Assembly (NCBI GenBank): GCA_022702705.1
Contig: CM040439.1
Span: 27,771,345 to 27,835,344, forward strand
From: Papilionanthe hookeriana x Papilionanthe teres
Taxonomy: Eukaryota; Streptophyta; Magnoliopsida; Asparagales; Orchidaceae
DNA length: 64,000 nucleotides
Direction of reading: 5' to 3'
Positions within the stretch are counted from its first letter, which is position 1; every line of letters begins with the position of its first letter. Under the pieces are notes generated by a model. The model did no database searches and was not told where the DNA came from. It worked only from the letters and a program-made list of their open reading frames with translations. The translations under genes were made by a program, and so were the position numbers. Below, piece by piece: positions 24,110-36,940 of this stretch.

Positions 24110-24115
24110 GTAAGA
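24110..24115 (+). promoter_or_regulatory. 5' splice site directly after the UBA2 stop codon
   Basis: The sequence reads CAG TAG then GTAAGAACC, a strong plant donor at distance zero from the stop. Arabidopsis UBA2 genes are known to have introns and alternative splicing in the 3' UTR. The acceptor cannot be fixed here. If unspliced, the transcript would simply run on into a U-rich 3' UTR. Confidence 0.6.
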
Positions 24116-26700
24116 ACCGAGAGTTGGTATACAACTAGTGCAATTTTCTTTATTACTCAAAGCATTTCTTTTTTGCACTGCACGGAGTCCTGGCAAACAC
24201 TTGTATTCCTTTCATGAATGGGGCTTGCCTTTTTGCAATTATTATATAAACTTGTGACACACTGGTTTTGTGTGCACAATTCTTCGCTGACCATATAAGA
24301 TGAATTGAAGCCTTTGCTTGCATTTTTTAACTAAATTTTATTATCAGTATATACGTATAGGTTTGTAGCTATATTATGCAGAATATTTTTTTGTTTGATG
24401 CACATAATTTTTTTTATATTTTTCCCTCATGTACTGGGCTCTATTAGTATGAAAGGTTCCTACATGTCAATTACTTTGCATATTCTCTTATTCTTGTCTC
24501 ATTTTTGCTCTTTGTTGCGCCATCTATTAATGCCGATGGTTTGTATATGCCTGCTTGTTAACTATCTTGCAGCTGCTCATGATTGTTAAAATTGCAATAT
24601 TGCATTTTATATTAAGCTCTATATCATGAAAAGCATGAGAGGGGTTTTCAAAGCTCAATATGCATAGCAGGGCTTTTTAAAAATTGTAAATTGAAATTGA
24701 TCAAATATTGATTTGACATCGAGGCTGCTTGATTTATAGTTAACTTTGAATACTACTATAGACTCAAATTCTATGCAAACTCACTCAAATACAATTAAAG
24801 TCGACTCAAAATGTGAGTAGAGTGTGCACATAAACACAGAAGACATGATTACATATAGTTTATTTTGTGTATGCAAGCCCAAATGTACCCGTCTATATAT
24901 AACAATTTGAAATCTATTCAATATCAATTTTGAGTGAACTCGAAATCAAATTATTTCAAGTTTAGTTGACTCAAATTAATTTAAATTTCAAGTAGTGCTA
25001 ACTTTTCTATAGCTTGTTTTGTTATAAATACTATCAGTAAGCAAAGCACAAAATAGTCTATTTTCTTCAAAGTGCAAACTGTAGAGGAAAGAGGCGCTTA
25101 GGAAATTTTCATTTATTACCTCATTAATTAAGTATGAATGCTAAAAATTTTAAGAAAATATATTACATAAGAAATGTTAAGTAGTTATATTGTTAGACAT
25201 CACTAGTTAACCAAATTAGGCTGAGCGTTATTAGTGGACCGTAGCACCAAGTGATTTGAAGGATATATATTTTAAAAAAAATGTAGTTATTGAAAGTTTA
25301 AACTTAATACATAACATCACTATGCCTTCAGTAAAACGTAAATGTATACTCTACAAACTAAAAGTAATTATGATATTTGCATCAACAAGATTACTGAGAA
25401 ACAATACGTTGAAGTGCGTTTTTGTTTTCATTTAAAAACATATGATGTTTGTACTGCAATGAAGAAGTTTAAAAATCAATGAAGATCTACAGTAAACAAC
25501 GATGTCATGAAATCTTGATTTCAAAGATTGAAACTATGGTGTAGGAGACCTTGTAAATAAGATAGGTTTAAAAAACAATAACCATGTCATAAAATTGCAT
25601 TTTTAAAAAGCACACATGATGCGTTTCTTTGCATCACTTTGTTTTTAAAGTGCGCCATTGTTTGCTCTTCAACAATAACAAACATGGGCATCCTTTTGTG
25701 GTGGAACAAAATTTGTACATCGCAGAGATAGAGCCATTGATATGTGATATTAATGATTGGGTGATGCAAGATTAATTTTTTATGTTTTCTAATGTATTTA
25801 TTATGATGCATATGTTGCTTTTATGCTAAGGAAAATAGAGAATTCACGGCTCACACATTAGCAATTACACCAACTTATTCGTTTAAATGAAAACATGTTT
25901 TAGTTGAGTTTAAGCACAATTTATGATGAAATAATCTTAAATATTTGATAGTTTCAACAAGAATTTGGAAACAAAATGTAGTATCAAACATGTTAGTTTT
26001 CATAATCATATTTTGACTTGTCACCTTTTGTTCAATATTAAGAGCACTAAACTAGCATGAATAAATTACCTTAAAGAAATATATAAGGAACAAAATTACC
26101 AAAATAAATGAATATCAAACCCCACACTTTTACAAGAAGATGACTAGACGCTCCTGTTCATCATTTGAAGGCGACACATACAAATTGTTCTCATAAGATT
26201 GAAATTGGAAAGAGTAATATTTTATGAATTAGATGCTCTAGACCACCATGCAGCAGCCTAGGTTGGCAGATAAGATTGATGAAGTATCATAACTAAGTTT
26301 TATAATCTCATGACTAAACAGCATGGTCTCTCATGGATGAACTATTCAATGTCCCATAAATAACTCTAATTGCAAGTATATCGCTGTCCACGTTCTTCCA
26401 CATGATTTCCATGCTATGCAAAAGAGCCACATTAGACAAGCCATTAGAAACATAATCCAATTGAAATGGGATCACAGAAGACACAATTAATTTACACCAA
26501 TAATTTAGCCTTTTTTTAATGCTTTAGAGATTTATTATCTTAAACTCACTAACCAATGTACAACCAATTTCCAATGCTTAGGGGAAATTCATTGTTTTTT
26601 GTTTTGCGCATTGTATGTTGGATGACAAATTGGATTTAAATTCTTTACCGTCTATCAATTGGAGGTTACCTTTTCTTTATGTTTTGATATTGGTGATTTG
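24116..26700. other. UBA2 3' flank or long 3' UTR intron, nothing else recognised
   Basis: AT-rich sequence without convincing frames. T-rich stretches just after 24140 fit a plant intron or 3' UTR. No mobile element ends were identified. Confidence 0.4.
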
Positions 26701-26709
26701 ACATATATG

Positions 26710-26790
26710 GAACTAGAATGCCTTGGTATATATAACAATTGCGGTATGTAACTAGAATGACTTGGTATATATAACAATTCTGGTATGTTA
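26710..26790 (+). repeat. two-copy tandem duplication, about 40 bp
   Basis: AACTAGAATG, CTTGGTATATATAACAATT and GGTATGT occur twice in series with four differences. Confidence 0.8.
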
Positions 26791-27601
26791 ACATGCTTTA
26801 ATATTTCATGAACCTTTATTACTTTAACAATATATAAAGCAATATGAGGAGTTAGTTTTTTGTTTTGACATGCAGTTGACGAGTTTTTGAAATGATGATG
26901 GGATGGCGTAGTTGAAGCTTTTTAAATCTTTAGTTTCTAGCGCACAAAATTTAATATGAAATGGTGGAAATATTGTGATCACTATAGTAATTTTGGAGGC
27001 GGTTGTGTGATGGTTAATCTTGACATATACTTCGACGAGATTTTTTGTGGTAAAATGCTTTTTTTTCAAAATAATTAAAAAAAATATTGTTTGATGACAT
27101 TGCTGGAGCATTCTCAAATTGCCTACTTGGGGGTACTTAAGGGCGATTATTTTCATTTCTTTTCAATCAAGTTAATGGCCAAAGCTGTTGTTTTGGTGAC
27201 TTCAATAAATTTTCAGTTGTAAAATTTAACTTCCACTAACATAATATGAACTTACCTTTTTTAAAATGTTGGGTAAGGTCAGTAATTGATATATATTTTT
27301 TTATGAAGTCAACCTATGGGGAAAATGATGTGAATTATTTTTAAAAATTGTTAGCAATGATATTATGATTTTGCAATGGAAATCCATTATCTTTGATATC
27401 TCTAATGTGATTCGAGACATCCCTGTATTATGCACAAATTTTCAATCCCAATTAAAAAGAAAAAAAAATTATGAATTCCACAATACTCTTTTTTGTTATT
27501 TTGCAATAAAGCCCTTGACCATGACTCAATTTAGTTCTTTTTTTTTTTCCTGCGTAACTCTCATCTATTCATGCCAGAAATTTGCTTTACATAGAGGTAA
27601 T

Positions 27602-27629
27602 CGCCCCAAACCGCAGGGCGCTCTACTAG
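27602..27629 (+). mobile_element. Helitron-like 3' terminus
   Basis: A hairpin CGCCC (27602-27606), a 9-nt loop and GGGCG (27616-27620) is followed after 5 nt by CTAG (27626-27629) and then T. That is the Helitron 3' end rule: hairpin, CTRR, T on the host side. No matching TC 5' end was found upstream, so the extent and identity are uncertain. Confidence 0.5.
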
Positions 27630-27639
27630 TTAATTAGAA

Positions 27640-29195
27640 ATTTATCAAAAAATTTAGTTTTAGCAATGTTCTAATGATGTCCTTCGTTGATTGCTTCTTT
27701 ACTAATAGAACTCTATCTTGCAATTTGATTTTAACTCTTTAAAGGTGTTTCTTAGTAAGATAGCAACACGCTTACAATCCTTCTCAGGTTTTTGTAATGC
27801 TGGTAATGAGTTTCTTTGTTACATCATATTTTTTTTTGCAAACTAAGATATATTCAATACAATTTTTTATCTGACAGCAGGTTTTTATTATAGCCTTTTT
27901 TTACTACTTTTTATTCTTATTTCATTCTAACTTGAATAAATTAACTGAGTAGTATAGAAATGCATTTGCGTGCAACTTTTTCTTGTTAGTTTTGTTTAAT
28001 ATCTAGGGGCTACTTGCAAGGATTAACTGATTACTATGCAAAAGAGAGAAGAAAACCAAAGAATATTAAAAGAGAATGAAGTCGTTACTGTCTTATGAAT
28101 TGGTGGTTTGTTTGTCTAAAACTGTGTCTAGTGGCAGTTCTTTTTCCAGCTTAAGGCTTGTCGTATGTTCTTGCTGTATTCCTCCCATGCAAAAAAGTCC
28201 TTTCAACCATACTGTAGGATAATTTAAAGAACGAACTATGGATTGCAAGAGCCCAGATTGTTTCCATCATGTTTTACCTCTTAAATGGTACTTGCTATGT
28301 AAATGCATCTCATGTAGATATTAAGATCACTATTAGGTTGACAAGTGCCGTTAATGTGCTAGTGTTGTTGGTCAATTTGCTACTTATGGAGGTTTCTAGA
28401 ATTTAGCTGTGATGACTATTGATTTCTGTAAGATGAAAAATGTTCTTGGGCAAAAATTCTAACTTCTGAGTTTTTATTTTGGGTATCTCTATCGTCAAAT
28501 AACTGGAACAGCAATTTTTTTAGACCTTGGTCTGCAGTAAAATTGGGAAAGGTAAATGTAATAAAATATGGAAGTTTATTTGGTCTGTTTGTTTTTGTAT
28601 AATTGGAAATTTCAACAAATTGAAATGTATTGCAATGGTCTCTTAGTTGCTCTTTTTTTCCCATATTTACTAGTGTAAGGTAAAGCAGAATTTTATTTAG
28701 CTCAGATTCCACCTTTGTAACAGTAGATGCATCTCTGGCAGAAAAACAACTCTCAACCCTTATTCATTGAAATTGCACACATTTTTTTCTTTATTTATTT
28801 TTATTGTAATTTCTGTTAAATAAATAAAATAGATTTATTTTAAATTTTCATTTCAATTGGTTCATTTTGACTGAAAAAGTCAGAATGTAAAGATGATCAG
28901 TACTCATCAGTGTTTAGCTTTTTGTTGTACCCTACTTATCTATGATTCCTCTCATTGCACTACTCATCTAGAGGCACTCTCCATATTTGATATAGGGCAT
29001 GAGGGCACGGAACATGGTTATGGTAAATCTAGAATTGTTGAAATATAGGACATGTAGTGCCTAGTGTTGTTAACTATGCACATCCAGGATAGGGGTTGAA
29101 TTGGGTGTTTTAAAATAAATGTGAAATTTAAACAAGTTTATGAAACAAACTCTCTCACCCTTTGTGCATTAGATGTGATTAATTTAAAGAAAAAA
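27640..29195. other. AT-rich non-coding sequence, no gene recognised
   Basis: No convincing frame, exon or element end. It may lie inside the long 3' UTR intron of the UBA2 gene, if that intron extends so far. Confidence 0.35.
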
Positions 29196-29200
29196 AAAAG

Positions 29201-30750
29201 CATTGTTGGTGTAAAATATGTTTTGCTTAAAGAGTGTATTATAAATATTCTTAGCAAGTAAGGAAGCTAAAAATGCATGCATGAATGGAGTAAGGTAAAC
29301 AATAGAAACTCCAATTGACACAAATAAATTGTAATGGTTCTGTCTAGCCTATCATCCGAGCTTACATCAATGCACATGCATCTCTTATCCAATGGTGGAA
29401 CGTCCAGATACTTCCCTAAGATTAAATTGGGAAAACTATCTAGTAGTAAGAATAATGGATAAGCAAAAGACAACCATACTTGTACTCTCAAATAAACGAG
29501 CTTATGAAGTGAAGGGCACTTCTCAAATTTTTTTTTTCCATTGATGGAACAAGAACACTATCAAAACCTTGAATCGAGGTGGATTTTCTGCAAGCAAAGA
29601 CTATAAGATTTCTTTCCCATGCATTAGTTACTTAAGTCCTGTGACTTTAGAAAACTATTGCTAATGCAAAGAAATATAGAGGATGCAAGTATGAATTGCA
29701 AAATAGAAAAAAAGAAAAAAGGAAAAATGATCCAAGCTTACATTGTTCATGTAAAATATGTTTTGCCTTAAGTATAAGGTTATAAAAATTCTCAGCAAGG
29801 AAGGTAAAAATATAAATGCATGCATGAATAGAGTTAGATAAACAATTAAACATCCAATCAATGCAAATAAATTGCAGTGGTCTTGTCCAACTTATCATCC
29901 AAGCTTACATCAACGTACATGCATCTCTCATCCAGTAACATAACATCCAAATGCTTTCCTTAGATTAAATTAGAAAATCATCTAATAGTAAGAATAATGG
30001 ATAAGCAAAAAAATAACCGTACTTCTACTCTCAAGTAAGCGAGCTTATGAAGTGAAGGGCACTTCTCAAAAGTTATTTTCTTGTGATGGCACAAGAAGGC
30101 TATCAAAACTTTGAATCAAGAGGGAGTTCTTGTAAGAAAATGATATAAGAGTTCTTTGCCATGCATTAGTTCCTTAGTTCCAGTTGGGGCGACTAACTAT
30201 CTAATTTTGAGCTGAGCTGGTGTCGACTCAAAATCAGTTCAAATAGATTTACTGCGGCTCAAAATCGGCTTGTAGTTTGTTATATTCAATTCCGAACTAA
30301 GTCGGCTTGAAGTTGAATCGAGTTCGATCCGACTCGAAATCAAAATGAGCTAGCTTAAATTGAGTTATTTGGATATATTTCAGCTCAAAATTAGTTCTAT
30401 CAGACTCAACATTGAAACTAACTGGCTCAAATTGAGTTATTTGGATCCATTCAAAGCTCGAAATCTGGCTCAAAATTGGCTATGACTCATTATATTCAAT
30501 TTTATTAACATTATATATATAATTTTTATACATAAGAAATACTGCGAGCTGATTTTAAGACAGTTTGAGCAGATCATTTATGGCTCAAAATCTGCTCGAA
30601 AAAAATTGATCCAAAGTTTTGGCTTATAGCTCTACTAGTTTATTTCGATCTGATCTGGATTTGAGCCAAAATTCAAATCGATTTTCAAGCGATTAATGAA
30701 CTTCAAGCTAAATTCACAGCCCTAGTTCCTTTAACTTTAGAAAAACTATA
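29201..30750 (+). repeat. tandem duplication, about 460 bp per copy, second copy interrupted
   Basis: Copy 1 (29201-29658) and copy 2 (29741-30750) share long words such as AAGAATAATGGATAAGCAAA, GAGCTTATGAAGTGAAGGGC and CATGCATTAGTT in the same order. Copy 2 carries a hAT-type element at 30182-30724 that copy 1 lacks. Its nature is unknown; frames within it have no recognised domain. Confidence 0.85.
30182..30724. mobile_element. hAT-type MITE, family A copy 1
   Basis: It ends CTAAATTCACAGCCCTA, as do the copies at 43874 and 46171. The interior is filled with GGCTCAAAAT, GAGTTATTTGGAT and CGAACTAAGTCGGC words. TAGTTCC appears on both sides (30175-30181 and 30723-30729). The unduplicated site is preserved in the neighbouring tandem copy at about 29624-29645. 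The left tip is altered (AGTTGGGGCGAC against TAGGGCTGTTAAC). No coding. Confidence 0.8.
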
Positions 30751-30928
30751 TTAACAACATCATCTGTGGGAAAATCTATCAGAAATTGTGGCAAATAATT
30801 TATTCTAGGAACTCGCTTTACATGTTCCATTTGTGGAGAATTGATTGGTTGAAAACTAATTTTTGTGGCGTATTTTCGAGTGTAGAAAGTTATTTTGAGA
30901 TTTTTGTTTTATATAAATGAAAATTTAT

Positions 30929-31007
30929 AGGACGCAATGGAGAAAAAGGATTCATGTAGCCGACCCCACTTAGTGGGATTAAGGCTTTGTTGTTGTTGTT
31001 GTTGTTG
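30929..31007 (+). mobile_element. 79-bp SINE/RTE-type 3' end with 17-bp target duplication
   Basis: The insert contains GTAGCCGACCCCACTTAGTG and GGGATTAAGGC and ends in (TTG)n, the 3' tail shared by plant Au-type SINEs and RTE LINEs. Perfect 17-bp repeats TATAAATGAAAATTTAT flank it (30912-30928 and 31008-31024). It is a 5'-truncated insertion made by target-primed reverse transcription. Which of the two types cannot be told from the tail alone. Confidence 0.85.
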
Positions 31008-31289
31008 TATAAATGAAAATTTATCTATAAGACAAATTTTCAATGAATTCGACTTGTTTACGCCACTGGTTGGTTGGAAAACTATTGTTTTCTTTAGTAT
31101 GTATTTCGTTGATATGCTTAGAGCATGGAGAGCTTTTTGTTGGTCCAAGTGGGGTTAATTTTTAGCTTTTAAACTTTTTTATAACTAAACTGTTCCTTTT
31201 TTTTAAATTCTCAAATAAACAAATTAAAAAAATAGCGGGGTTATGTTACCCAAGAGGTTCATTCTTATCCTAAAGCTTGCATTAAAGAT

Positions 31290-31336
31290 GAATGATGTAA
31301 TGTAATGTAATGTAATATAATATAATATAATATTAT
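31290..31336 (+). repeat. TGTAA/TATAA microsatellite
   Basis: Short pentamer run of TGTAA changing to TATAA. Confidence 0.8.
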
Positions 31337-31339
31337 ATT

Positions 31340-34240
31340 TCAGGGGTACTACACATAAGTACTTAACAAAAAGGTGAGATATATTCTAAACTTTTAGCAA
31401 GTAGACTATTTAGAGCTTGATGTACTTAAACCTTTTGTTGGCATTTGAATGTAGGTTATGGTAAGCTTCATGATATTCAAGAGCTTTTCCTTTATGGAAA
31501 TGCTATTAAGTTTAGGCTATGAACTATGGAGCGTTGATACATGTTGTTGTGGGCTTTGAAATATCCTGTGTGTTTTGGGTAATGTTAAATCATACCATCT
31601 TAAAGCATGAGAGATTGTCGTAGGTCTTATTTCCTACACGAGGTTTGATGGAAAACAGATTAAGATGAATCTCCAAGAAACTTCTCTGATGTGATGTGAA
31701 CTATTAGTGCAGTTTAAATTTTGTGGGTACTAATTTCTCTTTGGTGCCAAGCCCCCATTATTAATCACATATTATCTGCGATAGAGGGGAACACTCAATT
31801 AATGATGCTTTTTTGTTTTATAAAGGATTTTTAAGGAGCCAATTTTTTATTAATTGAGAGATTCGAGTGCGCGAGGGGGCTTCATGATATGGTAGTAAGA
31901 TATTAGAGGCTATTAGATGATGTCAATATAATCAGGTGGCTATGTAGCTGTTTCAATTCACAATGAAGTTACTGACCAGTGATATTAATGAATTATTTGA
32001 CCAAGGCTAATGAAAGATGTTCTATGGATAGAGTATGTCTTTCTAACTTTATCTAAAACACATTTTTAAAGCCTTGGTTTGTTGTTTCAATGTTTTGTAA
32101 GATCGATTCGTATGGAGTGAAAATGCATCTTACCATCTCACTTTTTAGGAAAGACTACTCAAATGCATATGACGGCCTTTAATGTAATGTAAAAAATCCC
32201 AAGTGATTCTAAATACATACGTTAACATTGTTCAAGCATATGCAATAAATGTATGCTTCAAATTAGCATTTTTTGTTTGAGTTTAAATTTGTAACCTAGG
32301 GCACACACATATACAAATGCCATAGCTTTCCTTTGTATCCAAGCAACCATGGACAAAAATACTTTATTAAGGTTTTTCATTTAGGTATGTCTCATAAAAT
32401 GAAGAATTTACATTTTTTTTTGTTGATTACATATTTTAATAATTTTCTACAGAGCCTAATGTGTTATGCCCAATAAAAAAGTGCACACACATACATACAT
32501 ATATGACAATAAATTTAGGAAATCTAATGATATCTTTAGAAAGTAATAAAATAGAGATCATACAAAAAAAGCTGAATATACTGTAATAAACATTCAAATC
32601 CTCATTGTCAATCTTTTACTATACTATTTAAGGTTTAACTTAGCAACAGAGAGATGTATGATACAAATATGCATTTTCTTACATAAATTACGTTTCAACT
32701 GAAATTCTTGTTTTTAGATCATTATTACAAAAATCAATTCACAACTTCCTCACGTGTATGCATGTGAGGTTGGAATACTCCAATAATAAAAATTTGCACG
32801 TTCTTTCTAGTCCATAAGAATCAAACTTTGTTTTATGTAATGTAATTATGAATACTAAGAACCACAAATTCATGGGATTCTAGTTACCTCTCTTGGGATA
32901 AATGCGGAGTAAATGTGAATAGATCATGAGAGTTCGTCTCCTCGAATCATTCCTCATTTATACTTACATTCATTTCTAATGACAAATTAAATGTGGTTAT
33001 TATGAGTCAAAAAAGTGAAAATCTATTGAAAACTTCAAATACTAAGCACAATTTTCCAGAAGTAATTGCTGTGATTAAGCTTAAATTTTATCACTACATA
33101 TTTCCAATACACATTCTGTTGATGTTCAATTTTAATTGGTTTTACAACATAAGAGGAAGTTTGATGAAAATCAATTAGAAGGGGTTTGTTTAATTAGCTA
33201 AATGGAGCTAATGGTGGCACAAAAGTGGTGCAAAGTGGGAGGACCATTGAACTGACCCTAATTGAGCTTAGGGTGGGATATTGAATGCTAAGGGAAGAGT
33301 CCCTGGGCTATTCGGTAGGGAGTCAATGGGTTAGGAGTTGGCAGGTAGAGTTGGGATTGATATTCGGTCCATGAATGGTGATTTTTTGGGTTTTGTGCAG
33401 GCCACTTAGTAACAAGATTTTAGTGGCTAATGGATGGGGGAAATAAGAACTGAGCAGTGAATGCATGGATAGTGGGGTGACCAGAGACAATTTGGTTTAG
33501 CAACAAGCTATTAAGTGTTTAACACACGCTTGTTGATAGGTTGAGGTTGACAGATCGGTGAACGCTTAGCTTATAAGTGTCAATTGATCAAAGAAGATGG
33601 GTTGACAAGTGTTGAGCACATGTTACCCAACATGGTGGAGATGGCGGGAGTCGAAGTTGTTCGGTTAGTTGATGGAGACACGATATTAGTTTGGTAGGGT
33701 CTCTTGCCTTCTTATGCTGTTTTCAAATGTTCACATCCATTGTGTTTTCGAAGTATCCTACAAGAAGTCTTGGAAGTTGTTTTAAAAGGTGGTTGACCTT
33801 TCCTTCCTGCTACATGATGACGATGAAGGTACGGCCATTGGGTGGAATATTTGTTGATGTTTATGTTGATTGCCATGAAGGCTCACACAATAGGAGAACA
33901 AGAAGAATAAAAGGACAATGCATGCTTTGTAATTGTGACCATAGGATATGAGAATTCCGCGTGGCTTCATGTGAGAATGAGGTTCAAAATGTTGATTGAA
34001 AAGCTGATGTATGTGCTGGATTTGGCATCATGTGTGGAAGCCATAATGAAATTGAGTGGAAAGATATTGACGAGATTGGAGCTCGGCGGTGACAAAGCGC
34101 TTGGAACTCAAACTTGTCGCAAGGAGGAAGAAGACATGGTAAGTGTAGGTTCTAGGTTCATTCCTCTCAAACATGTAATGTAGGAGATGTGGCAATGAAG
34201 TGCTCTGCTAGAACTTTCAAAGATGTAGTCATTGAAATTT
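31340..34240. other. unassigned sequence, no gene recognised
   Basis: 31.3-33.1 kb is AT-rich and featureless. From 33.18 kb the plus strand becomes G-rich (GGTTGACAAGTGTTGA-type words), a change in composition that suggests an inserted, decayed element. Frames at 33691-34183 have no recognised domain. Confidence 0.4.
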
Positions 34241-34246
34241 ATAGAC

Positions 34247-34248
<2 letters not shown>

Positions 34249-34307
<59 letters not shown>
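34249..34307 (+). repeat. (GA)n microsatellite, about 29 units
   Basis: Uninterrupted GA dinucleotides. It causes long but meaningless Glu-Arg or Ser-Leu frames. Confidence 0.95.
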
Positions 34308-34310
<3 letters not shown>

Positions 34311-34709
34311 CATCACAATTGTAAAGGTGCTTGGAGGATTTGAGATTCCTTTCATTTTGCTTGGAAACAAAGATGACCTAGAGAGGGAAAAACCAAAAAT
34401 AACATGAAACTTTAGGGCGCCAATTTGTAGTTTGAAAGATGGTACATGATAGTTGATGACAATAGAGTCAATTGTGGGAATCATCATAGAAAGCGATGAA
34501 AAGGTAGATGTGAGAGAATTTTGTTTTTTCACCTATCAAGTTGCCCGATAAAGGATGATAATTTTCTGATCCCCATATGACAAGTTAAGGGTTGGTGACC
34601 AGTTGACAAGTGTTGATAAGCTAGAGGGTGAAACAATGAGATTAGCGGTGTTGTTAGACCGGAGGAATTGTTGGCAAGTCAGATGGATGATAAGTTGAGT
34701 GACACAATG

Positions 34710-34905
34710 ACATTGGATGATGGGCTATGACTTCTTAGCAGTGGCATGTTTTGGACATATATGATCGCAAATGCCAAAATGTTGGATATAGGTTTACAGA
34801 AGTTGATGAATGAGATTGGTGTATGATGGGTTGTGACTTGTGAATGGTGGCATGTTTTAGACATGTATGATCGCCAATGCAGAAATGTTGGATATAGGTG
34901 TATGG
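34710..34905 (+). repeat. two-copy direct repeat, about 80 bp each
   Basis: The segments at about 34717-34797 and 34823-34905 share GTGGCATGTTTT, GACAT, TATGATCGC and AAATGTTGGATATAGGT in order, with scattered differences. Confidence 0.75.
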
Positions 34906-34909
34906 GTCA

Positions 34910-36790
34910 CAAATGGTTGGAGAGTTGAAATGTATTGTTGGAACAATTTATTATGTGAATCTCACAGTGAAGTTTTTGGGTTGGAAAGGTTGGCTATTTG
35001 TTCGAATGTGTTTGATGGATTGACTAGGTGGGATAAATTGCCATAAGGATTGGGATTATGTTCTAGAGCATCGGGTAACTCTGGTAACTCTGAATCAACA
35101 AAATGGCCTAAAAAGACCTAATTGGTTTCAAGTTGGTTTAAACGGGAGTTCAACAACATCCAATGAGAATGCATTGGAATCTTTGGACCACTTACCATTG
35201 GTTATGAAGTTAACTAGTTTAACATTTTTATCAACATTTGTATGATTAAATAGAGTTGATTTGTAAGTGGCTTTTAGGTTAGGTGACTAGCCATGGCGCA
35301 TTTGTAAGTGTATCCAATGAAAATGTGCATCAGAATCATAGTATGTCATGTTTCGAGATCCAGGAAATGTGTCCTTTGTTGTGTATTGTTGGTTTCCTTG
35401 ATGTTTTAAATAACTTGATTGCAATTAAAATATGCTCAAAATGATTTTGTAAAATTTAAAGGAAGGTTTGAAGTTTGATGAAAAGCATCAATTTAGGCCA
35501 ACTTAGAATCTATCGAGTTCAATGACAACCTTGGGTTTAAATTGAGCTATTTGGCTAGCTTCCTTGAATTTACCTACCTAATTAGGTTGTGATCTATTGG
35601 TATATGTAGAGAACTCATACCAAGTTTAGCATTCTTGGTCGGCTCATATATCCTCTGCCATTAAATAAAATTTAATAGTTTCTAAAAGTAACTAGTAAGA
35701 ATTATGATGGTAATTATTTTCAAGAGATTTTAATTAAATTTAACATGGAAAAACTTCTAGATTCCTAGATCCTAACCAATCCGTTTAGTGACAACTTCAA
35801 CCTATCAAATTGGGTGAACTTGGTCGAATTTAAGAAAATATTTTGAAAATTTCCAAAAAAAAAAAAGAATCCAAGTGATTTTTAAGTAGTTTTACTTCAA
35901 TTTAGCTTAAGAAAGTTTGAAGTTGGCAATCCTAGGCCACATATGAATGCTTAAAGCTAAAAATGTAAACATTGAAACTTTCATTTTAAGGTTTCATGGA
36001 CCTATATTTTACCCTTTTAGTGGCAGTGTGCACATATATATGCTCTACTTTCTAGTCCTTTATAATTTTATCAAATAGTGTTTTTGACTTGCACTTTGAA
36101 AATCTGGTCCTTACACCCATTAAATGAAGAATTATTCAGAAGTAATGTACAGATTATTTCAGTTAATTGAAACATTAATCCTTGTGAGAGATTTAAGTGA
36201 TTAATTGACTTTGGTTAGTTCGTCCTCGGCTTGAATATTATCGAACTTCATTTCAAGGGTTTTCTTTGAATTCATGTACTTTGTGACATGTGCCTTCACA
36301 TTTTAGGCAATGCATTTTGTCTGATGATCCATGGAGTATTTTTTTTTCACATCAAAATCAGCATTGGACGAATGCCTTTTGATAAAATTTCATGAACCAA
36401 TTTAGAAGGAGCTATAGTGATATTACAATTTCATGAATATATTCAAATTAATACTTATTAGAAGGGCATGATTTGTCTGAAAAGAAATAAATAGAAATAC
36501 ACTTATGCATATAGATAGATTATGTGCATTCTAAAAGTGACAAATAAATTTTAAACTAAATTAGTGATGGAAGGTGTTTCTATGTTTTTGATCCATCTTA
36601 TTATTATGTTATTATTCTTCATTTTTTATATCCGGTTTGGTATCTTATTATATTTTGATAATTATATCCTATTATAGCTGCCTGCTTGGGAAATCAAGCA
36701 GTTTATTTTGAAAGGTTGTCTAGTTGGCTTCTCATCTTGATTTTCTATTCTTTTTTAAAAGTTAAATTGTCTTTTACTTTTTTATGTTCA
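34910..36790. other. AT-rich sequence, nothing recognised
   Basis: No supportable frame, splice pair or element end. Confidence 0.35.
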
Positions 36791-36800
36791 TTTTTGCAGA

Positions 36801-36940
36801 TCCTTTTACCTCTGTAGTCAGTTTAATTCTGAGAAGATGATTCTTCTGGAGTTCCTGCTCGTGGAAATTGCCCACTTTATTGCTTCTTTTCGAACTGCTG
36901 CTACTATGAATCTAGAGTTTTCATCCGTGTTGACTTAAAA
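36801..36940 (+). other. possible non-coding (3' UTR) exon
   Basis: A pyrimidine-rich stretch ending TTCATTTTTGCAG at 36800 is a good acceptor. The following 140 bases are less AT-rich than the surroundings and contain stops in two frames. It could be a distal 3' UTR exon of the UBA2 gene, 12.7 kb from the donor at 24110, or an unrelated chance match. Confidence 0.25.

Noticed and set aside
33600..34183. Consecutive open frames on the plus strand as a gene
   Set aside because: The frames are short, overlap in different phases and show no recognisable motif; the region looks like decayed repeat.
34189..34532. Frames with long Glu-Arg or Ser-Leu runs
   Set aside because: They are produced by the (GA)n microsatellite.
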